A DNA stretch of 19,028 bases. Source: DASYXW01 sp035934405 (lineage in GTDB: Bacteria; Acidobacteriota; Terriglobia; UBA7540). Below are positions 14,610-19,028 of this stretch, piece by piece (within the stretch, counting starts at the first letter, position 1; every line of letters starts with the position of its first letter). Location: NCBI GenBank assembly GCA_035934405.1, contig DASYXW010000051.1, forward strand, positions 1-19,028, in the 5' to 3' direction. The notes under the pieces were generated by a model. The model was given only the letters and a program-made list of their open reading frames with translations. It made no database searches and had not been told where the DNA came from. A program made the translations under genes and the position numbers.

Positions 14610-15239
14610 ATGGATGGCGCCTGTTTGGAGCTGGCCGGCAAAATTCCCGCCGATGGCCCGCCGTTGGCGGAAGGGGACGAAGGTGTCCTTATTCGCCGCG
14701 CCCAGGGCGGTGACCGCACGGCATTTGATTCGCTGGTCCGGCGCTATGACCAGGAGGTGCTCCGCCTTGCCCTGCGGGTGGTCCGTTCCGAGGACGAGGC
14801 GGCGGATCTCTTCCAAGATGCCTTCCTGAAGGTTTACCGTTCGCTCGACCGCTTCCGTTTCGAATCGCGCTTCTCCACCTGGCTGTATCGCGTGGTGATG
14901 AACGTCTGCTTCGACCATTTGCGGCGCCAGAAGACGCGCAACGAAGTGCAAGCACCGGAGGGCGACCCCGGTGAGCCGGAATACTTTCACCGTGTGGCAG
15001 ACGACCGTCCGGCGCAGGATCCGGAGCAGACGTTGCGGGCGAAGGAGATCGGACGGCGGCTGAAGGGGGCGCTGACGCGACTGACGCCGCGCGAACGGAT
15101 GGTGTTTGAACTGAAACACTACGAGGGTTTGAGGCTGCGGGCGATTGGCGAGTTGTGCGGAACGAGCGAAGAGACGGCGAAGAATTGCTTGTTCCGCGCC
15201 ACACAAAAACTGCGGCTGGAGTTGGGAGACCTGGTCTAG
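14610..15239 (+). CDS. ECF-type RNA polymerase sigma factor
   Basis: A 209-residue group 4 sigma factor. Region 2 spans about 25-110: LIRRAQGGDRTAFDSLVRRY (27-46), the -10-recognising FQDAFLKVYRSLDRFRFES (68-86), then FSTWLYRVVMNVCFDHLRR. Region 4 spans about 150-205: LTPRERMVFELKHYEGL (158-174), then the helix-turn-helix RAIGELCGTSEETAKNCLFR for the -35. Region 3 and the N-terminal extension of full-size sigma factors are absent. It is followed after 46 bases by a zinc-finger transmembrane anti-sigma factor, the normal partner that keeps such sigma factors at the inner membrane until a signal releases them. The first 20 residues before region 2 are not conserved-looking, and the GGAAAGAG ribosome site is about 11 bases from the ATG, so the start is moderately sure. 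Its target promoters are unknown, though its own operon is the usual first one. Confidence 0.93.
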   Translation: MDGACLELAGKIPADGPPLAEGDEGVLIRRAQGGDRTAFDSLVRRYDQEVLRLALRVVRSEDEAADLFQDAFLKVYRSLDRFRFESRFSTWLYRVVMNVCFDHLRRQKTRNEVQAPEGDPGEPEYFHRVADDRPAQDPEQTLRAKEIGRRLKGALTRLTPRERMVFELKHYEGLRLRAIGELCGTSEETAKNCLFRATQKLRLELGDLV

Positions 15240-15285
15240 GGGCTGCGGCAAGATGCCGCTCGAGTTTCACGTTCTGAGAGGAATT

Positions 15286-16233
15286 ATGGATTGCGACGCA
15301 GTTAAGGAAAATCTGGCACTGTACGTATACGATGAACTGCCGCGCAGTGAGCGTGACGCGGCGGACGAGCACTTGGCCGGCTGCGAACGCTGTCGCCTGG
15401 CGCTTGGCGAGGCCCGCCGGATGCAGGAGTTGATGAGCGCGGGGCCGGCGCTCGGTCCCACGCCGGAGTTGCTGGTCCGCTGCCGGCAACATCTGGAAGA
15501 CTCTCTCGACCGAGAGCAGCTCGGCTGGACGGGACTGATTCGCAAGTGGCTGCCTGGGTTCGCCCTAACGCAGCCTTTCCGCGCGGCCGCCGCCCTGACG
15601 CTGGTGGCTCTGGGTTTCAGCCTGGGGTGGATCGTTCGCCCGCGCACCATCAAGGATGGAATCGGGCCCCGGAACATCGTGGGTTCCTCGGTCGCAGGGA
15701 CGGATCTCGGCGGGGCGCAGATCAGTGACATCACCCAGGTGTCCCCTGACCCTCAGACCGGGCAGGTCAAGATCACTTTGAACGCGGCACGCCAGGTGAC
15801 CCTAGAAGGCTCGCTCGACGACCCGCACATTCAGCAGGTGCTGCTTTACGCGGTGAGGAGCTACGACAACCCCGGCATTCGTTTGGACACGCTCGACGCC
15901 TTGCGCTCCGGCAGCAGCAACCCCACGGTTCAAGCCGCGCTGCTGTACGCCATGCGGCACGACCAGAACGCCGGCGTGCGGGTGGCAGCGCTGAACTCGG
16001 TGCCGCGGATGCCATGGTGCGAGGAAGTTCGGGGCGCCCTGGTTGATGCCGCCCAGCACGATGACAACTTGGGCGTCCGTGACGAGGCGATTGACCAGCT
16101 TGTGGCGCACGCTGTCGCGGCCGGGGACCAGAGTCTCGTTCCCGTGCTCGAGAATCTGGCGGCGAACGATTCGGACCGCTACGTTCGGATGAAGTCGGCC
16201 CGAGCGCTGCGGAGGCTGGGCCAGGAACCTTAG
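15286..16233 (+). CDS. Transmembrane zinc-finger anti-sigma factor with HEAT-like domain
   Basis: A 315-residue membrane protein expected to bind and hold the ECF sigma factor encoded just upstream. The cytoplasmic N-terminus (1-75) is an anti-sigma zinc-binding domain with Cys3 and His29-x3-Cys33-x2-Cys36. One transmembrane helix follows (about 98-117, FRAAAALTLVALGFSLGWIV). The outer part has a beta-like linker and then, from about 185 to the end, four alpha-helical HEAT-type repeats of about 30-37 residues, each with a pattern like LLYAxRxDxNxGVRxxALxxL. HEAT domains usually bind proteins, so this part could sense an envelope signal or the neighbouring exported repeat protein. The open frame extends upstream to 15145 inside the sigma gene, but ATG at 15286 has AGAGG 4 bases ahead and starts right at the zinc domain. 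The zinc-finger call is firm; the repeat count is by eye. Confidence 0.88.
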   Translation: MDCDAVKENLALYVYDELPRSERDAADEHLAGCERCRLALGEARRMQELMSAGPALGPTPELLVRCRQHLEDSLDREQLGWTGLIRKWLPGFALTQPFRAAAALTLVALGFSLGWIVRPRTIKDGIGPRNIVGSSVAGTDLGGAQISDITQVSPDPQTGQVKITLNAARQVTLEGSLDDPHIQQVLLYAVRSYDNPGIRLDTLDALRSGSSNPTVQAALLYAMRHDQNAGVRVAALNSVPRMPWCEEVRGALVDAAQHDDNLGVRDEAIDQLVAHAVAAGDQSLVPVLENLAANDSDRYVRMKSARALRRLGQEP

Positions 16234-16257
16234 AAAGCAGTAGGCAGTCGGGGTGGG

Positions 16258-17634
16258 ATGGGAGAGAACGGAGTGAGACTGAAGGTCTGGTTGGGTATGG
16301 GATTCATGGCGGCGGCTCTGCCGCTGCAAGCGGGGCCGGTTCCAGCGGCGCGGACAAGTGGCGACAAGTATGTCACGCGCGGCGCGATCACGCACCAGGG
16401 GCGCGCTTGGGTGCAGTTCCTCACCTGTCAGGCGCCGGCGAGAGAAGGGGGGCGGCTGATCCTGCGCGCTGACTCGGGCTCGGTGGTCGTAAGATCTGAT
16501 TCCGCCGCCCAAGTGGGATGCATCGTGCGACTGGCTGTTTATGGGACTGATGAGGCGGTGGCGAAAGAGGTCCTCAGCCGTTACCAGCTTTCGGTCCGGA
16601 ACCTTGGAGCAGCCGGGGTCTACATCGGCGGCCGTTTCCCCTACGAGCGGCGTCACAACCTCTCCCTTGACGCCGGGTTCGGCATCCACGCGCCCGAGCG
16701 CTACAACCTGGATATTGAGACGCAGGGCGGCGGCATTGACGTGGCCAAGCTCGACGGCGACTTGCGCGCCTCGACCGCGGGGGGCGACATACGCACCGGC
16801 GACGTCACCGGCTTGGTGTGGGTTAAGACGGCGGGCGGCGATATCAACCTCGGTAACATCGGCCAGCGCGTGGACGCCGAGACGGCGGGCGGGCACATCC
16901 GCGTCGGTGACGTGAAGGGCGACGCAAGCCTTACGACGAGCGGCGGCGACATTGTGGCCGGCCGGCTCGAAGGCTCTCTGCGGGCTGAAACTGCGGGCGG
17001 CAGCATTTACCTTCGCGCCGCCTCGGGCCCGGTCATGGCGCAGACCGCAGGAGGGCAAATCCAGCTCGGCGAGTGCGGGAACACCGTTGATGCCACGACC
17101 GCGGCGGGCAGCATTCGCCTCGACGGTGCGCGCGGCATGGTTCGGGCGCAGACGGCGGGAGGCAGCCTTGATCTGTTGCAGCTCCAGGGTGCCGTCCGGG
17201 CGGAAACTGCGGCGGGGCGCATCATGGCGCAGCTTGCCGCCAGCCGTGACTCCTTCGCGGCGTCGGAGCTCGAAAGCACCGTCGGCGACGTGATGGTTTA
17301 CATCCCCATGGACCTTCCGATGAACATTGACGCCCACATTGACGAGTCGGCCGGCCACAAGATTTTTTCCGACTTTCCGCTGAATGTTCAGGGCATGGCG
17401 CAAGGCTTCGGCAGCGGCAACGTTCGCGCCCGCGGCGCGCTCCTCGGCGGCGGGCAGTTACTCCGGCTGCACACGACGATGGGAAATATCGAAATCAAGA
17501 AACTGGATCAGAAGGCGCTCAACCAATTCAAGGAGTATGAAAAGACATTCTTGCAGCGCTGGCAGGTGCAATGGAACGAGCACGGCGTCGTGGTTCAGCC
17601 GGCGCCGGCGGATGATGACGACAACCATCAGTAA
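16258..17634 (+). CDS. Exported DUF4097-like beta-helix protein with 18-residue repeats
   Basis: A 458-residue protein with an N-terminal signal (about 6-26, RLKVWLGMGFMAAALPLQAG). Residues about 60-150 resemble DUF4097 (GSVVVRSDSAAQVGCIVRLA, then a domain with GFGIHAPERYNLDIE). From 155 it has nine consecutive repeats of exactly 18 residues with consensus TAGGxIxxGxxxGxVxAx, plus a partial tenth, a period that suits a stacked parallel beta-helix in which each TAGG is a turn. A short region with MDLPMNIDAHID follows, and a C-terminal tail from about 425 is helical, ending in an acidic ADDDDNHQ. It lies 24 bases after the anti-sigma gene, so it belongs to that operon. Related proteins are sometimes called adhesins, but the function is unknown. 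GTG at 16273, with GGAGAG 7 bases ahead of it, is an alternative start that begins the signal better; I keep the ATG. Confidence 0.8.
   Translation: MGENGVRLKVWLGMGFMAAALPLQAGPVPAARTSGDKYVTRGAITHQGRAWVQFLTCQAPAREGGRLILRADSGSVVVRSDSAAQVGCIVRLAVYGTDEAVAKEVLSRYQLSVRNLGAAGVYIGGRFPYERRHNLSLDAGFGIHAPERYNLDIETQGGGIDVAKLDGDLRASTAGGDIRTGDVTGLVWVKTAGGDINLGNIGQRVDAETAGGHIRVGDVKGDASLTTSGGDIVAGRLEGSLRAETAGGSIYLRAASGPVMAQTAGGQIQLGECGNTVDATTAAGSIRLDGARGMVRAQTAGGSLDLLQLQGAVRAETAAGRIMAQLAASRDSFAASELESTVGDVMVYIPMDLPMNIDAHIDESAGHKIFSDFPLNVQGMAQGFGSGNVRARGALLGGGQLLRLHTTMGNIEIKKLDQKALNQFKEYEKTFLQRWQVQWNEHGVVVQPAPADDDDNHQ
16720..17205 (+). repeat. Nine tandem 54-base coding repeats
   Basis: Nine units of exactly 54 bases, each coding 18 residues that begin TAGG (or TQGG, TSGG, TAAG once or twice) with a hydrophobic residue at position 6 and usually Gly at 9 and 13. 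There is no length change between copies. The units are diverged at the base level, so the array is old and held by structure rather than recently expanded. Confidence 0.9.
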
Positions 17635-17706
17635 GGCGGCGCGGAAACCGTTGGCGACGACGAGTAAGAAGAGAGACCCAATCAAGGCTCGGGGGAGGAG
17701 GCAGTG

Positions 17707-18801
17707 ATGGTAAAGAAGATTGCAGGGTGGGCGGCATTTGGAGTGGTCGCGGTGCTGGTAGGGCGCAGTATCGTGCTGGCCCAGATAACCGAGCGGCGCG
17801 AGCGCCGGGCCGTTGTGATGAACGATGACGGCGGTCAGACCTTCTTTCTCAGCGACGATGGACGTGCCTGGATGGGCGTGGAGCTGAAAGACGTCACCTC
17901 CGACGAGGCGAAGGCGATGAAATTGCCCGGCGACTACGGCGCCATCGTCGCCAGTGTGGAAAAAGACAGCCCGGCGGCAAAGGCGGGCATCGAGAAGAAT
18001 GATGTGATTATTCAGTTCGCCGGAGAGCGGGTGTGGAGCGTCTCGCAACTGCGCCGCGCGGTCGGGGACACTCCGCCGGGCCGCGCCGTTGAGGTCGAAG
18101 TGAGCCGCGACGGCCAAACACGGACGGTGAGCGTGACGCTGGAGGGACACGAGCGGTCGTTCGGTGCCATGACTCCACCGATGCCGCCGGTCGAGATTCC
18201 TGAGGTGAAGATTCCCGACATGCACTTCTACTTCGGCATGGGCGCGCCGCGCCTGGGCATCTCAGCCGCCGAACTGACGCCGCAACTCGCCGGCTATTTC
18301 GGCGTCAAGGAAGGCAAGGGCGTGCTGATTCGCGAGGTCACGGCAGGGAGCGCGGCGGAGAAGGCGGGACTCAAGGCGGGCGATTGCATTGTACGGTTGA
18401 ACTCGACCGCCGTCGATTCGGTGGAGAGTCTACAGCGTGCTCTGGGGGATCTCTTCAAGGGAAGCAAGGAAAGCGAGAAGCGGCAGGCGACCCTGACGTT
18501 CGTTCGAGACCGCCGCGAGCAGACAGTGAACGTGGAGATCGCGAGCCCGCGTGAGCGCTGGCCGGGATTCTCCGAGGAAGCCCAGAGCGCCGCCATGAGC
18601 GCCGGTGAATATGCACGGACGGCCCGCGAGCTGCAGAACGAGGCGATGGCCCAAGCCAGAGCAGTACAGCAGCAGAGCAAGGAGCTCCAGAAAATGCGGG
18701 CTGACATCCTGAAACAGACTCAGTCACTCAGGAACGACGCGGAGCAGCGGCGCGCGCTCCAAGAGCTCGAGCAGCAGCTCCGCGTCGGAGGTATTATCTA
18801 G
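17707..18801 (+). CDS. Exported protein with two PDZ domains and C-terminal coiled coil
   Basis: A 364-residue protein. Residues 1-25 form a signal peptide or anchor (AAFGVVAVLVGRSIVLA, with likely cleavage before QI). PDZ1 spans about 52-147, with WMGVELKDVTSDEAKAMKL then SPAAKAGIEKNDVIIQFAG. PDZ2 spans about 180-280, with LGISAAELTPQLAGYFGV then SAAEKAGLKAGDCIVRLN. Both look like the PDZ of HtrA/DegP proteases, but the trypsin-like domain with its His-Asp-Ser triad is absent. A stretch rich in Gln, Glu, Arg and Ala (about 300-358) should form a coiled coil. PDZ domains bind C-terminal peptides, so it could recognise misfolded or outer-membrane proteins and signal or deliver them. It follows the beta-helix gene by 72 bases and closes the sigma-anti-sigma unit. 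GGAGGAGG lies 5 bases ahead of the chosen ATG; a GTG at 17704 is only 2 bases from it. Confidence 0.88.
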   Translation: MVKKIAGWAAFGVVAVLVGRSIVLAQITERRERRAVVMNDDGGQTFFLSDDGRAWMGVELKDVTSDEAKAMKLPGDYGAIVASVEKDSPAAKAGIEKNDVIIQFAGERVWSVSQLRRAVGDTPPGRAVEVEVSRDGQTRTVSVTLEGHERSFGAMTPPMPPVEIPEVKIPDMHFYFGMGAPRLGISAAELTPQLAGYFGVKEGKGVLIREVTAGSAAEKAGLKAGDCIVRLNSTAVDSVESLQRALGDLFKGSKESEKRQATLTFVRDRREQTVNVEIASPRERWPGFSEEAQSAAMSAGEYARTARELQNEAMAQARAVQQQSKELQKMRADILKQTQSLRNDAEQRRALQELEQQLRVGGII

Positions 18802-19028
18802 TATCCTGGCATCACAAATTCGCTGCGGCACACAGTGTCAGCTTCGACCTGCTGCTTCATTAGGGTAGCAAGGTCCGCCGCCTTCATATCTGAGATGTAG
18901 TTGCAGTGGCAATTTGGCTCGCTCGCCCGCCGAGGGTGTCCCGAGATTCGTTGGAGGTGAGCGGGGGCCCGGGTCATTTTACGCCACCCTTTGCTGCGAT
19001 GAAGCTGGATTTTCCTCCCAGACTGCTT
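18798..19028 (-). CDS. Partial minus-strand open reading frame at the right edge
   Basis: A frame open over all 76 codons from the edge to TAG at 18798-18800, overlapping the PDZ gene stop by 4 bases in a convergent layout. The visible C-terminus includes EPNCHCNYISDMKAADLATL and ends ADTVCRSEFVMPGY. Two close Cys (C-H-C) and a third near the end are notable, but I do not recognise a family. Base use by codon position (third position most GC-rich, second least) looks like coding sequence, though less GC-rich at the third position than its neighbours. The start lies beyond the window; an internal ATG at 18977 is also possible. It could be a chance open frame. Confidence 0.42.
   Translation of the reverse strand, partial: KQSGRKIQLHRSKGWRKMTRAPAHLQRISGHPRRASEPNCHCNYISDMKAADLATLMKQQVEADTVCRSEFVMPGY

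Noticed and set aside
16720..17205. Regular 54-base periodicity as a possible CRISPR or satellite
   Set aside because: The units are diverged, are in frame, and code for a regular protein repeat; there are no constant repeats with variable spacers.
15802..17403. 533-residue minus-strand open frame opposite the anti-sigma and beta-helix genes
   Set aside because: The opposite strand has clear zinc-finger, HEAT and repeat features. The composition here is antisense-like and there is no ribosome site or motif.

Overview
The window (19,028 bases, GC-rich) looks like chromosomal DNA of an Acidobacteriota member. The main clues are a secreted VWFA-domain protein of the type typical of that phylum, a tandem TonB_C protein, an anti-sigma factor with an exported HEAT-like domain followed by a DUF4097-type repeat protein, and several kinds of extragenic palindrome. 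I see no tRNA, rRNA, CRISPR array, insertion sequence or phage gene. The phylum assignment is an inference from gene content, not from a marker gene.

Left part (1-3696): a small ribbon-helix-helix/CopG-type protein on the minus strand with no visible toxin partner, then a palindrome-rich spacer, then a minus-strand pair in which a PYROXD2/phytoene-desaturase-like FAD oxidoreductase is followed, with an 8-base overlap, by an APC-family amino acid permease.

Middle plus-strand block (3697-10541): a LysR-type regulator overlaps aspartate kinase by 4 bases (ATGA). Next comes a run of surE, gltX, rlmB and a VWFA-domain exported protein, probably transcribed from a near-perfect extended -10 promoter (TGTTATAAT) at 6074-6082.

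Minus-strand block (10579-14401): proB-proA (proline biosynthesis, with a short ProB lacking a PUA domain), acpS overlapping by 8 bases an exported protein with two TonB_C domains, and a small exported protein of unknown function with a Tat-like signal. A promoter is visible ahead of proB and a plausible one ahead of acpS.

Right plus-strand block (14610-18801): an apparent four-gene operon of an ECF sigma factor, a zinc-finger transmembrane anti-sigma factor with a HEAT-like exported domain, an exported protein with nine exact-length 18-residue beta-helix-type repeats, and a protease-less double-PDZ protein with a C-terminal coiled coil. It resembles an envelope-stress module in layout and is the most interesting part of the window. 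A partial minus-strand open frame converges on its end and runs off the right edge.
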